From positions 1 through 64,000 of the forward strand of contig JAKQDQ010000018.1 of assembly GCA_029573725.1 (NCBI GenBank): a stretch of DNA of 64,000 nucleotides, read 5' to 3'. A program made the translations under genes and the position numbers. Below are positions 7,102-16,628 of this stretch, in pieces. The stretch comes from Verrucomicrobiota bacterium (GTDB lineage Bacteria; Verrucomicrobiota; Verrucomicrobiia; Limisphaerales; JADLHS01). The notes beneath the pieces are model-generated. The model worked only from the letters and a program-made list of their open reading frames with translations, ran no database searches and was not told the DNA's origin. The stretch's first letter is position 1. Each line of letters opens with the position of its first letter.

Positions 7102-10100
7102 CAACCGACACCTCCGAAAAAGGCCTCGAAACGCTGATCATGCGCCATCTGACCGGAGTGGCCGGCTTTGCCGCGGGTGAATCCGAAACGCTGGCGGAGG
7201 CGAAGCCGTTCAAGGGCGGCAATGGGTGGCTCGCCGGTCGCCCGGAGAGCTACGACCGCGAGTTCGCGGTGGATGTGGAACAGCTTTTCGCCTTTCTCCA
7301 AGCCACCCAACCCGAAGAGACGGCCAAGCTCGGCATTGGCAATTACAAGGACAAGAAGGCCATCGCCCGGCAGAAATTTCTCGCGCGGTTGCAGGGCGAG
7401 ATTTCCCGGCGCGGCACGATTGATGTGCTGCGCAAGGGCATCAAGCACGGCGCGTTGAGTTTCGATTTGTTTTACGGCACGCCGTCGCCAGAAAACGTGA
7501 AAGCGGTCGAACGTCACGCGCAGAACCGGTTCAGCATTACTCGTCAACTCCACTACAGCCGCGAGGAGACCAGGCGGGCGCTGGATTTGTGCGCGTTTGT
7601 CAACGGCCTGCCGGTGATGACGTTCGAGCTGAAGAACAGCCTCACCAAGCAGACGGTCGAGGATGCCATCGAGCAATACAAACGCGACCGTGGTCCCCGC
7701 GAGACGCTCTTTCAGTTTGGCCGCTGCGTGGTGCATTTCGCGGTGGATGACCAGAAAGTGGCGATGTGCACGGCACTCCGGGGAACGAAGGGCATGGCGA
7801 AGGCATCCTGGTTCCTTCCGTTTGATCAGGGCTGGAACGACGGCGCGGGCAATCCTCCGAATCCCGATGGCCTGAAGACGGACTATCTTTGGAAGCGCAT
7901 TCTCACCCCGGCGAGCCTCACCGATATTCTGGAAAACTACGCCCAGGTGGTGGAGGAGGAGAATCCGAAAACCGGGAAGAAAAATCAGGTGCAAATTTTT
8001 CCGCGCTACCATCAGCTTGATGTGGTGCGAAACCTTCTGGCCGATGTGCGCCAGAACGGTGCCGGGAAACGCTACCTTGTCCAGCACTCGGCGGGCAGCG
8101 GCAAATCCAATTCCATTGCCTGGCTGGCACACCAGCTCATCAGTGCCCGGAAGGACGGCAAAGAAGTATTCGACTCGATCATCGTGGTCACAGACCGGCG
8201 CATTCTCGACAAACAGATCCGCGAGACGATCAAGGGCTTCGCCCAGGTCAGCAGCATCATCGGCGCGGTGAAGGAGGGCGCCGGAACGTCGAAGACCGAA
8301 CAGCTCGCGAAGTTCCTTAAGGAGGGGAAGAAGATCATCATTTCCACCGTGCAGACGTTTCCGTTCGTGCTCGACGCCATCGGCGCGGAGCATCGCGGCG
8401 GGAAGTTTGCCATCCTCATTGACGAGGCGCATAGCAGCCAGGGCGGGCGCACGGCCGCCGCCATGAGCGCGGCCTTGAACGAGAACGCGGGTGACGACGA
8501 GGAAACGACCGAGGACAAGATCAACGCGGAGTTGGAGAAGCGCATCAAAGCCAAGAAGCTGCTGGGCAACGCCAGCTACTTCGCCTTCACCGCCACGCCG
8601 AAGAACAAGACGCTGGAAATGTTCGGCGCGCCTTCCCCCGAGGGCGGCGAGGTGAAGCACCGGCCGTTCCACACCTACACGATGAAGCAGGCCATTCAGG
8701 AAGGCTTCATCCTCGATGTGCTCAAGTATTACACGCCGGTCGAAAGCTATTACCGGCTGGCCAAGACCATTCCGGGCGACCCGGAGTTCGACGTGAAGAA
8801 GGCGCGCAAGAAACTGCGCCTCTACGTTGAGAGCCACAGCAAGGCCATCCGCGACAAGGCGGAGATCATGGTGGATCATTTCATCGAGCAGGTGATCGGC
8901 CAGAACAAGATCGGCGGGCAGGCGCGGGCGATGGTGGTGACCGGCAGCATCCAGCGCGCGATCCAGTATTTCTTCGCGTTCCGTGATTACCTCGCGGAGA
9001 TCAAGAGCCCGCACAAGGCCATCGTCGCCTTCTCCGGCGAGCCGGAGTTCAAGGGCGAGAAAGTCAGCGAGGCCAGGCTCAACGGCTTTCCCAGCGGTGA
9101 GATCGCCGACCGGATTCAGGAAGACCCGTATCGTTTCCTCATCTGCGCGGACAAGTTCCAGACCGGTTACGACGAGCCGCTGCTGCACACGATGTATGTG
9201 GACAAGATGTTGAGCGGCATCAAGGCCGTGCAGACGCTCTCCCGCCTGAACCGCGCCCACCCCAAGAAGCACGACGTGTTCGTGCTCGATTTCCAGAACG
9301 ACACCAAGGCCATCGAGGAGGCGTTCGCCGCGTATTATCGCACGACGATTCTCAGCAAAGAAACCGACCCGAACAAGCTCCACACGCTGAAGAGCGAGCT
9401 GGATGGGTATCAGGTGTATGCGCCCAAACAGGTCGACGAATTGGTGGCGCTGTATCTCAGCGGCGCTGAACGGGGAAAGCTCGACCCCGTTCTCGACGCC
9501 TGCGTGGCTGCCTATCGGGATGAACTGGATGAGGACGGACAGGTGGATTTCAAGGGCAAGGCGAAGGCGTTCTGCCGCACCTACGATTTTCTCGCCGCCA
9601 TTCTCCCGTATGGGGTGCAGGAATGGGAAAAGCTTTCGATCTTCCTGAACTTCCTGATCTCGAGGCTGCCCGCGCCGAAGGAAGAGGATCTTTCCAAGGG
9701 CATTCTGGAGGCGATTGACATGGACAGTTATCGCGCCGAGAAGAAAGCAACGATGGCCATCGCCTTGCCGGACGCGAATGCCGAGATTGAACCTGTCCCC
9801 ACCGGCAACGGTGGCCACAAACCCGAGCCGGAAATGGACAGGCTCTCCAACATCATCAAGGCGTTCAACGATCAATTTGGAGGGCTTTTCAACGATCCCA
9901 AGGCCGTCGAAAAGCGCATCATCGAAGTGATCCCGCCGAAAGTGCTGGCTGACGCGAAATATCAGAACGCCCGGAAAAACTCGGACCGCCAGAACGCGCG
10001 TATCGAACACGACCAGGCGCTCAAACGCGTCATCACCGCGATGTTCAAGGACGACGCGCAGCTCTTCAAACAATTCCAAGACAACGAAAGCTTCCGCCGC

Positions 10101-10142
10101 TGGCTCACGGATACGATTTTCGGCCTGACCTACGAGGAGTAG
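7098..10142 (+). CDS. hsdR: Type I restriction endonuclease subunit HsdR
   Basis: ATP-dependent translocase and endonuclease subunit, 1014 residues, the usual size. The N-terminal PD-(D/E)xK nuclease region is visible as ALDLCAFVNGLPVMTFELKN, with Asp near 163 and E-x-K near 177-179. The SF2 motor follows: Walker A AGSGKS near residue 332, DEAH near 442 and the motif III region FTATPKN near 497, then the second RecA lobe (CADKFQTGYDEPLLHTMYVD) and a helical C-terminus that docks on HsdM. The ATG at 7098 overlaps the PIN toxin stop. All motor and nuclease motifs look intact, so the system is probably active. Confidence 0.95.
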   Translation: MTTDTSEKGLETLIMRHLTGVAGFAAGESETLAEAKPFKGGNGWLAGRPESYDREFAVDVEQLFAFLQATQPEETAKLGIGNYKDKKAIARQKFLARLQGEISRRGTIDVLRKGIKHGALSFDLFYGTPSPENVKAVERHAQNRFSITRQLHYSREETRRALDLCAFVNGLPVMTFELKNSLTKQTVEDAIEQYKRDRGPRETLFQFGRCVVHFAVDDQKVAMCTALRGTKGMAKASWFLPFDQGWNDGAGNPPNPDGLKTDYLWKRILTPASLTDILENYAQVVEEENPKTGKKNQVQIFPRYHQLDVVRNLLADVRQNGAGKRYLVQHSAGSGKSNSIAWLAHQLISARKDGKEVFDSIIVVTDRRILDKQIRETIKGFAQVSSIIGAVKEGAGTSKTEQLAKFLKEGKKIIISTVQTFPFVLDAIGAEHRGGKFAILIDEAHSSQGGRTAAAMSAALNENAGDDEETTEDKINAELEKRIKAKKLLGNASYFAFTATPKNKTLEMFGAPSPEGGEVKHRPFHTYTMKQAIQEGFILDVLKYYTPVESYYRLAKTIPGDPEFDVKKARKKLRLYVESHSKAIRDKAEIMVDHFIEQVIGQNKIGGQARAMVVTGSIQRAIQYFFAFRDYLAEIKSPHKAIVAFSGEPEFKGEKVSEARLNGFPSGEIADRIQEDPYRFLICADKFQTGYDEPLLHTMYVDKMLSGIKAVQTLSRLNRAHPKKHDVFVLDFQNDTKAIEEAFAAYYRTTILSKETDPNKLHTLKSELDGYQVYAPKQVDELVALYLSGAERGKLDPVLDACVAAYRDELDEDGQVDFKGKAKAFCRTYDFLAAILPYGVQEWEKLSIFLNFLISRLPAPKEEDLSKGILEAIDMDSYRAEKKATMAIALPDANAEIEPVPTGNGGHKPEPEMDRLSNIIKAFNDQFGGLFNDPKAVEKRIIEVIPPKVLADAKYQNARKNSDRQNARIEHDQALKRVITAMFKDDAQLFKQFQDNESFRRWLTDTIFGLTYEE

Positions 10143-10405
10143 AGCAAGCCTCGGTGTTGCTCGGCGAATCGGCAATGACGATGGGGAAGTCGGCCTGGTT
10201 GTCCGGCTGCGCCGACGCGCTCTTGGGGTTGTGACCTGCGCGCGACTGCGGCCCAGTTGTTCCAGCGCACGGTGATTCATAAAGCCGCAGTCGGGAGCGA
10301 TGCCTGCGAGAAATCACGCCAGCACTTCGCAGGCGATTGGCGCGAAACATTCCACCCGCGGTCATGGAAATCTCGCCCCAAGCTCGGTGTTCAGGTTGCA
10401 TTTCT
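10143..10405. other. Spacer between hsdR and the aldo/keto reductase unit
   Basis: About 260 bases with no gene or clear terminator. The only notable structure is the regulatory element that follows it at 10406. Confidence 0.5.
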
Positions 10406-10490
10406 CCGCAGAATCGCGACAGGCACTGTAGAATCGCGATAGCAGGCTTCCTCCATAAAAGGCAGGATGTGGGTGTTATGAAAACCAACG
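10406..10490 (+). promoter_or_regulatory. Repeated promoter-like element, copy A
   Basis: Half-sites CGCAGAATCGCGACAG at 10407-10422 and TGTAGAATCGCGATAG at 10427-10442, period 20 bp. GG-N10-GT (GG at 10461) starts 34 bp after the start of the second half-site. ATG at 10478 lies 17 bp after the GG and is the start codon of the aldo/keto reductase. This copy departs from the others at the last base of the GC pair. Confidence 0.7.
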
Positions 10491-11380
10491 CGACTTCGAT
10501 TCGAGACATCAAATTGAACAACGGCGTCCACCTGCCAGCGCTGGGACTCGGCGTTTTCCAGTCGCCGCCCGAGCAGACGGTGGATGCCGTCACCACGGCG
10601 ATCGCCGGCGGTTACCGCCTCATTGATACGGCGGCGGCTTACTACAACGAGCAACAGGTCGGCGAGGGCCTCAGACGCAGCGGCGTCGCGCGCGCCGAAC
10701 TCTTCGTGACGACCAAGTTGTGGATGAGTGACTATGGCTATGACACGGCCTTGCACGCGTTTGACCGGAGTCTGCGCAAACTCGGCCTGGAGTATCTGGA
10801 TCTGTATCTCCTGCATTGGCCGGCGCCGTCCTCCTGGGAACGCACCGTCCAATCCTGGAAGGCGGCGGAAAAGCTGCTGGCCGACGGCCGCGTGCGCGCC
10901 ATCGGCGTGAGCAATTTCACCGAGCAGAACCTGGACGCGCTGGCAAAGGAAAGCCGGATCACGCCGGCTGTGAATCAGGTGGAGCTGCACCCCTTCTTCA
11001 ATCAGAAGGCGCTGCGCGCGGTCGATGCCAGGCGCGGCATCGTCACCCAGTCGTGGTCGCCCATCGGCGGCATCAACCGCTACTTCAAGGACAAGCCGGC
11101 CACTCAGGACCCGCTGGCCCATCCGGTCATCACCGACCTGGCAACGAAATACGGCAAGACCGCGGCGCAAGTCGTTTTGCGCTGGCACCTGGAACACGGC
11201 CTCTGCGCCATTCCGAAATCGGTGCGGCCGGCGCGCATCGCCGAGAACTTTGACGTTTTCGATTTCACGCTGACTGCCGCTGAAGTTGCAGCCATTGACG
11301 CTCTGGATACCGGCGTGCGCGGCGGGCCCGATCCTACTCTGGTAGATACCAAGATGTTCACCAACACCATCGAGGACTGA
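10478..11380 (+). CDS. Aldo/keto reductase (2,5-diketo-D-gluconate reductase type)
   Basis: NADPH-dependent reductase of the AKR superfamily, 300 residues, acting on aldehydes or ketones in the cytoplasm; the true substrate is unknown. The start of the barrel (IKLNNGVHLPALGLGVFQ), the catalytic Asp/Tyr region (GYRLIDTAAAYYNEQQVGEG), the Lys (FVTTKLWM), the His (LYLLHWPAP) and the NADP-binding end (IPKSVRPARIAENFDVFDF) are all present. The ATG at 10478 is the one built into regulatory element A, and no Shine-Dalgarno precedes it; a longer open frame upstream is not protein-like. Another AKR gene follows after 3 bp, so the two form an operon. The protein at 14056-14964 is a close paralog. Confidence 0.9.
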   Translation: MKTNATSIRDIKLNNGVHLPALGLGVFQSPPEQTVDAVTTAIAGGYRLIDTAAAYYNEQQVGEGLRRSGVARAELFVTTKLWMSDYGYDTALHAFDRSLRKLGLEYLDLYLLHWPAPSSWERTVQSWKAAEKLLADGRVRAIGVSNFTEQNLDALAKESRITPAVNQVELHPFFNQKALRAVDARRGIVTQSWSPIGGINRYFKDKPATQDPLAHPVITDLATKYGKTAAQVVLRWHLEHGLCAIPKSVRPARIAENFDVFDFTLTAAEVAAIDALDTGVRGGPDPTLVDTKMFTNTIED

Positions 11381-12388
<1,008 letters not shown>

Positions 12389-12406
12389 ACAGCGGCGTAA
12401 GGATGC

Positions 12407-12595
12407 AAGCCCCGTCAGGGGCGACATCGTTGCAGAACCGAAAGCGAAACGATTCCCAAGCCCCGTCAGGAGCGACATCAGCGAGGCGCAGAATGTTCGG
12501 GTGAGCCAAAGCATCATCCCAGACGATGCCGCCGCTGACGAGGCTTGAGATTTGGCGGTGCTGGTTGCTACAAAGATGTCGCGCCTACGGCGCTG
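12407..12595. repeat. Long interspersed repeat, copy R1
   Basis: First copy of a repeat of about 190 bp. It opens with a CCCCGTCAGGGGCGACATC unit, contains an inverted unit (TGACGAGGCTT), and ends in CTACAAAGATGTCGCGCC followed by TACGGCGCTG. The internal palindromes GCCCC...GGGGC and GCGCC...GGCGC suggest folded single-stranded DNA. R1 is more divergent than R2 and R3. Confidence 0.8.
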
Positions 12596-12668
12596 CGGTC
12601 TCCACCGTTTCGAGTTCCCGGAAATATCTGTGCAAGCGACAAAGCTCGAAATCATCCGCGATGCCGCA

Positions 12669-12865
12669 GTCCAGCCCCGTCAGGGGCGACATCGTTGTAG
12701 AACCGAAGGCAAAACGATCCCGAAGCTCCTTCAGGAGCGACCTCATCAGACCGCAACCGCTGGATCAGTTGAACGAGCGCGTCATCGCAGACAATGGCGC
12801 CCCCTGACGGGGCTTGTGATTTGCCGATCGGGGGTTGCTACAAAGATGTCGCGCCTGCGGCGCTG
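12669..12865. repeat. Long interspersed repeat, copy R2
   Basis: A 197-bp copy that nearly matches R3 (13649-13844): only scattered substitutions and one extra C in the GCGCCCC run. It lies upstream of the Y1 transposase in direct orientation to R3. Confidence 0.85.
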
Positions 12866-12895
12866 TCCGGTATTACGCCCTCGCGCGTTGGCGGG

Positions 12896-13018
12896 AGCGC
12901 CGCAGGTGCATGATTCTTGTCCTGCACGCGTCGTCGGGAGCACCGTAGGTGCGTCATCTTTGTAGATCCCGACCAAAAGAAGATTCCCAAGCTCCGTCAG
13001 GAGCGGCATCTTCCGCGC
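12896..13018. repeat. Partial repeat units just upstream of the transposase
   Basis: Half-units of the same repeat family (GGGAGCACCGTAGGTGCGTC, then CTCCGTCAGGAGCGGCATC) run up to the transposase start codon. A related half-unit follows copy R4 near 27340-27420. They could form the left end recognised by the transposase. Confidence 0.6.
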
Positions 13019-13483
13019 ATGGCCAACACCTATACCCAAATCTACATCCAGGTCGTGTTCGCCGTCGAAGGCCGCCAAAGCCTTATTGCGTCCGAGCACA
13101 ATGACGAGCTCCAGAAATACATCACCGGCATCGTCTCGGGTCAGAGGCACAAGCTGATTGCGATAAATAACCTGCCGGATCATTTGCATCTGCTCGTTGG
13201 CATGCGGCCCGATGCCGCGCTCTCGGAACTCGTGCGCGACATCAAGGCGAACTCCTCTCGCTTCATCAATGACAAGCGCTGGGTGATGGGACGGTTTTCA
13301 TGGCAGGAAGGATTCGGTGCGTTTTCCTATTCACGTTCTCAACTCGGCGCGGTGATTCGTTACATCGAGAACCAGCAGAAGCACCACGCGAAGAAATCGT
13401 TTCTCGACGAATATACCGCGCTGCTGAACAAGTTCGAGGTGTCATACGACCAGCGCTATATCTTCAAGCCAATTGAAGGGTGA
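13019..13483 (+). CDS. Y1-type (IS200/IS605, REP-associated) transposase
   Basis: A 154-residue HUH single-strand transposase (Y1_Tnp), which cuts and joins DNA at hairpins using a 5'-phosphotyrosine link. The HUH motif is NLPDHLHLLVGM and the catalytic Tyr lies in the helix RYIENQQKHHAKK. The start (ANTYTQIYIQVVFAVEGRQS) is typical of the family. Full length suggests it is intact. I chose the ATG at 13019, since residues encoded further upstream are repeat-derived. It is flanked by two near-identical copies of a palindromic repeat, the arrangement of REP-associated transposases (RAYTs). Confidence 0.9.
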   Translation: MANTYTQIYIQVVFAVEGRQSLIASEHNDELQKYITGIVSGQRHKLIAINNLPDHLHLLVGMRPDAALSELVRDIKANSSRFINDKRWVMGRFSWQEGFGAFSYSRSQLGAVIRYIENQQKHHAKKSFLDEYTALLNKFEVSYDQRYIFKPIEG

Positions 13484-13542
13484 TTACGAGTCCGACACGC
13501 TAGAGCATTTCCATTAACCATGTAGCGCTGTTTCACCCGCCG

Positions 13543-13605
13543 CCCCTCACCCCGTCCCTCTCCCCATCTGATGGGGAGAGGGTGGCCGATAGGCCGGGTG
13601 AGGGG
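13543..13605. repeat. Nested palindrome (CTCTCCCC/GGGGAGAG type)
   Basis: A perfect 13-bp inverted repeat, CCCTCTCCCCATC at 13556-13568 and GATGGGGAGAGGG at 13570-13582, with a single-base centre. It sits inside an outer 10-bp inverted repeat, CCCCTCACCC at 13543-13552 and GGGTGAGGGG at 13596-13605. It resembles a REP or ERIC-like element found in many genomes and lies downstream of the transposase; it may act as a terminator-like hairpin. Confidence 0.8.
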
Positions 13606-13648
13606 GCGACGAATGGTTTGGAGCTACATCATTCCTGGAAACGTTCTA

Positions 13649-13844
13649 GTCCAGCCCCATCAGGGGCGACATCGTTGTAGAACGGGAGCCAAAATGATCC
13701 CGAAGCTCCGTCAGGAGCGACATCATCAGACCGGAACCGCTGGATCAGTTGAACGAGCGCGTCATCGCAGACAATGGCGCCCCTGACGGGGCTTGTGATT
13801 TGCCGATCGGGGGTTGCTACAAAGATGTCGCGCCTACGGCGCTG
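13649..13844. repeat. Long interspersed repeat, copy R3
   Basis: A 196-bp copy in direct orientation to R2, downstream of the transposase. Near identity over the full length, including the unstructured middle (CTGGATCAGTTGAACGAGCG), shows a recent duplication or a recombination target flanking the transposase gene. Confidence 0.85.
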
Positions 13845-13910
13845 CCTGATTCTTTGCGGCTTGGCGGCTTTGCGTTGAATTCCGTTCGGCTCTGGCGGAC
13901 GATTCCTTCC

Positions 13911-13930
13911 GCCGGGCTGGGAAGCCCGGC
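13911..13930. repeat. Short perfect hairpin
   Basis: GCCGGGCT at 13911-13918 pairs with AGCCCGGC at 13923-13930 around a GGGA loop. No T-run follows, so an intrinsic terminator is not supported; it is more likely another intergenic repeat. Confidence 0.5.
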
Positions 13931-13981
13931 TCGACGGCAAGTCGGGAGGCTCGCCGCTACTCCGGATTGCGGGTTTGTGTT

Positions 13982-14068
13982 TCCCGCAGGATTACGACAG
14001 GCATCGCAGAATTGCGAGAGCAGTCCAACTCAATCGGTGGCAATATGCTTGCGTTATGACAACGAACT
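13982..14068 (+). promoter_or_regulatory. Repeated promoter-like element, copy B
   Basis: Half-sites CGCAGGATTACGACAG at 13985-14000 and CGCAGAATTGCGAGAG at 14005-14020, period 20 bp. TGGCAATATGCTTGC at 14038-14052 (GG-N10-GC, GG at 14039) lies 34 bp from the second half-site start. ATG at 14056, 17 bp after the GG, is the aldo/keto reductase start. The bases after the ATG (ACAACGAACTC) match copy E. Confidence 0.75.
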
Positions 14069-14964
14069 CTACTGCCACTCGACACATCAAATTGAACAAC
14101 GGTGTCGCCATGCCCGCTCTGGGGCTGGGTGTTTTTCTGGCTTCCCCGGAGCAAACCGCGGACGCGGTCGCTTGTGCCATCGCGGAAGGCTACCGGCTCA
14201 TTGACACGGCGGTGGCTTACAACAACGAGCGTCAGGTCGGCGAAGGCATCCGGCGCTCCGGCATCAAGCGGGACGAGATATTCATCACCACGAAACTGTG
14301 GGTCGCCAATTACGGACACGATTCGGCGCGGCGTGCGTTCGACGCAAGCCTGCGGCGGCTCGGACTGGACTACCTTGACTTGTATCTGCTGCATTGGCCG
14401 GTCCCCACGGATTTCGCGGCGACCATCGCGTCCTATCAAGTGGCTGAAAAACTCCTGGCCGAGGGCCGCGCTCGCGCGATCGGCGTCTCCAACTTCCAAC
14501 CCCAGCACCTGGAAAACCTCATCGCCCAAACCGACACCGTCCCGGCGGTGAATCAGGTCGAGCTGAACCCCTACTTTACCGGGCGGGCCGTGCGCGAGGC
14601 GAACCAGCGTCACGGCATCGTCACCCAGTCGTGGTCGCCCATTGGCGGCACCTACCTGCGCAACAAGAACGCCGTCACCAGCGGAGCCGACAGTCCGCTG
14701 ACGCACCCGCTGATCACCGGACTCGCCCGGAAATACGGCAAGACACCCGCACAGGTCGTGATCCGCTGGCATCTCGAGCACGGTTTCTCGGCGATCCCCA
14801 AGTCGGTGCGTCCGGAACGCATTGCCGAGAATTTCAACGTCTTCGATTTCACGCTCGCACCCGAGGAAATCGCGGCGATTGATGCGCTGGACACCGGAGT
14901 CCGCGCCGGCGGCAATCCGGAAACGTTCGACCGGAACTCGTACCGGATCACGATTGATGAGTGA
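14056..14964 (+). CDS. Aldo/keto reductase (2,5-diketo-D-gluconate reductase type), paralog
   Basis: A 302-residue NADPH-dependent AKR, closely related to the 10478-11380 protein throughout (HIKLNNGVAMPALGLGVFLA; GIVTQSWSPIGG; IPKSVRPERIAENFNVFDF). The catalytic Asp/Tyr (YRLIDTAVAYNNERQ), Lys (FITTKLWV) and His (LYLLHWPVP) are present. It starts at the ATG built into element B. The two paralogs share the coding region and the upstream element, so the pair probably arose by duplication of the whole unit. It is followed by a fragment of an MFS gene and then by genes on the other strand. Confidence 0.9.
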   Translation: MTTNSTATRHIKLNNGVAMPALGLGVFLASPEQTADAVACAIAEGYRLIDTAVAYNNERQVGEGIRRSGIKRDEIFITTKLWVANYGHDSARRAFDASLRRLGLDYLDLYLLHWPVPTDFAATIASYQVAEKLLAEGRARAIGVSNFQPQHLENLIAQTDTVPAVNQVELNPYFTGRAVREANQRHGIVTQSWSPIGGTYLRNKNAVTSGADSPLTHPLITGLARKYGKTPAQVVIRWHLEHGFSAIPKSVRPERIAENFNVFDFTLAPEEIAAIDALDTGVRAGGNPETFDRNSYRITIDE

Positions 14965-15048
14965 GGAAACCGACCGCCATGCCCACGCAAACCAGTCCGC
15001 GGCCCTGGTACACGGTGCAGTGAGAGTGGTTTTGAGAGGAAATGAAAC

Positions 15049-15180
15049 ATGACCAGCAACGAGTTAATGATGAATGAACTTGCCGGAGTCGCGCCGCGGG
15101 ACGCCGGCAATGGTGGTCGCATTGGCACTCTGGCGCGTAAGATTACTTCTTCCTGGCGCTGGCGGACAGGTAGCTGTTGA
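15049..15180 (+). pseudogene. Remnant of an MFS transporter 5' end
   Basis: An open frame of 43 codons starting ATGACCAGCAACGAG. Residues 9-20 (MNELAGVAPRDAG region) match the start of the MFS protein at 17758 (VNELAGVAPQDAG), after which similarity ends. A purine-rich stretch (GAGAGGAAATG) precedes the start. The frame then runs into the 3' end of the opposite-strand ycaC gene. It looks like the stump of a duplicated transporter gene cut when ycaC arrived. Confidence 0.65.
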
Positions 15181-15775
15181 TGAGACAGCGGTAGTTCGGC
15201 AGGTGATTGGAGAACAGCGCGCCCAAGCCCTCGATGTCGTTGCGCCAGTCGCGGTGCAGTTCGCAGGCGACGCCGAACCATGTCATCAACTGCGCGCCCG
15301 CCTGCTGCATCCGAAACCATGCCGCGTCACGCGTGGTCTTGTTGAACGTGCCCGAGGCGTCCGTGACGACGAACACCTCGAAGCCTTCCTCCAGCGCCGA
15401 CAGCACCGGAAACGCCACGCACACCTCGGTGACGATGCCCGCGACGAGCAGTTGCTTCTTCCCCGTCGCCTTGACCGCTTTCACAAAGTCAGGGTTGTCC
15501 CAGGCGTTGATATTGCCGGGGCGCGCAATGTAGGGCGCGTCGGGAAACAGCGCCTTCAATTCCGGCACGAGCGGACCATTCGGACCGTCCTCGAAACTCG
15601 TGGTAAGGATCGTCGGCAACTTGAAGTATTTGGCCGAGTCAGCCAGCGCCAGCACGTTGTTCTTGAAATCGTCCGGCGAAAAATCCTGGACGAGATTGGT
15701 AAGGCCGGTTTGATGGTCCACCAGCAACACAGCGACATTATTTTTGTCCAAGCGGTTGTATTTGAATGCACTCAT
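15143..15775 (-). CDS. ycaC: YcaC-type isochorismatase-family hydrolase
   Basis: A 210-residue cysteine hydrolase of the isochorismatase superfamily, very close to Escherichia coli YcaC, an octameric enzyme of unknown physiological substrate. Motifs: RLDKNNVAVLLVDHQTGL with the catalytic Asp near 20, the YIARPGNINAWDNPDFVKAV block and VAGIVTEVCVAF with the nucleophilic Cys near 119. AGAQLMTWFGVACELHRDWR is typical of this subfamily. It points back towards the AKR gene and sits beside pirin on the same strand (54-bp gap), so the two may be co-transcribed under LysR control. Confidence 0.93.
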   Translation of the reverse strand: MSAFKYNRLDKNNVAVLLVDHQTGLTNLVQDFSPDDFKNNVLALADSAKYFKLPTILTTSFEDGPNGPLVPELKALFPDAPYIARPGNINAWDNPDFVKAVKATGKKQLLVAGIVTEVCVAFPVLSALEEGFEVFVVTDASGTFNKTTRDAAWFRMQQAGAQLMTWFGVACELHRDWRNDIEGLGALFSNHLPNYRCLINSYLSASARKK

Positions 15776-15829
15776 GGTTTTGTCTTTTCGTTTGTTGTGT
15801 GTGTTAGTTCGTGTTTACGGGGAATGGGT

Positions 15830-16546
15830 TCAGGCGAGATCAAACAATAACGCCTCAGTTGCTTTGGAAGCGGTGAGTGTGAGTGTTCCGGGGTCTTCCG
15901 TGCTTGCGCCGTCACCGGTCGTCAGCGTGACGCCGTTGAGCATCAAAGCGCCTTCGGCGATTTGCAGCCACGCGCCGCGTCCGGGTTTGAGTTCGTGCGT
16001 CACTGCCTGGCCAGGCTGGAGGCGGATGCGATAGATCTCCGCGTCCTGATGAATTGTAGCCGAGCCGTCACGTCCGTCCGGCGAGATGACGAGCACCTTC
16101 GGCTCTTCTGCGTGACCCGGCTGTGGATGCCACTCGGTGTAGCTCGGCGTGAGGCCGCGCTGCCGGGGTTGAATCCAGATTTGCAGCAGCCGCATCGGCT
16201 CGCTGGGGCTGGGATTGAACTCGCTGTGCGTGACGCCGCGACCGGCGCTCATCAGTTGAATCTGCCCCGGCTTGAGCACACGGCCGTTGCCCATGCTGTC
16301 CTTGTGCTGCAACGCCCCTTCCAGCACGTAGCTGAAAATCTCCATGTCGCGGTGCGGATGCGTGCCGAAACCCTGTCCCGGCGCGATGCGATCATCGTTG
16401 ATGACCCGCAACGAGCGGAAGCCCATGTGCGCCGGGTCGTAGTAGTCCGCGAAGGAGAACGTGTGATGCGAATCCAGCCAGCCGTGGTCGGCGTGGCCGC
16501 GCTCGTTCGCCAGCCTGATCGTCAAAGTCGTTTCTGTCGTTTTCAT
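15830..16546 (-). CDS. Pirin family protein (YhhW-like bicupin)
   Basis: A 238-residue bicupin of the pirin family; some members oxidise quercetin or sense redox state. The N-terminal cupin carries the metal ligands in FGTHPHRDMEIFSYVLEGAL (two His of HPH) and further downstream in GRGVTHSEFN. The family start ANERGHADHGWLDSHHTFSF is intact. I chose the ATG at 16546 (MKTTETTLTIRL), where family similarity begins; an upstream in-frame ATG would overlap the presumed LysR control region. It is divergent from the LysR gene, the classic arrangement for a regulator and its target. Confidence 0.9.
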   Translation of the reverse strand: MKTTETTLTIRLANERGHADHGWLDSHHTFSFADYYDPAHMGFRSLRVINDDRIAPGQGFGTHPHRDMEIFSYVLEGALQHKDSMGNGRVLKPGQIQLMSAGRGVTHSEFNPSPSEPMRLLQIWIQPRQRGLTPSYTEWHPQPGHAEEPKVLVISPDGRDGSATIHQDAEIYRIRLQPGQAVTHELKPGRGAWLQIAEGALMLNGVTLTTGDGASTEDPGTLTLTASKATEALLFDLA

Positions 16547-16606
16547 GCAGACAGAATGCTCCCCTTGGCCGCTGCCGACCAATGCTACTTTCTTGGCCTG
16601 AGCCTG

Positions 16607-16622
16607 CCTTCTGGTTATGCTG
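16607..16622. promoter_or_regulatory. Probable LysR operator in the pirin-lysR intergenic region
   Basis: CCTTCTGGTTATGCTG matches the motif CCTTCAGGTTATGCTG at 29173-29188 in the other LysR divergon in 15 of 16 positions. It lies just before the LysR start codon at 16629, where an autorepressing LysR site is expected. Confidence 0.55.
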
Positions 16623-16628
16623 GCGCGT

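Noticed and set aside
6918-10280. Open frame of 1120 codons antisense to hsdR
   Set aside because: Same reason: the plus strand encodes an intact HsdR, and the antisense text is Arg/Leu/His-rich without motifs.
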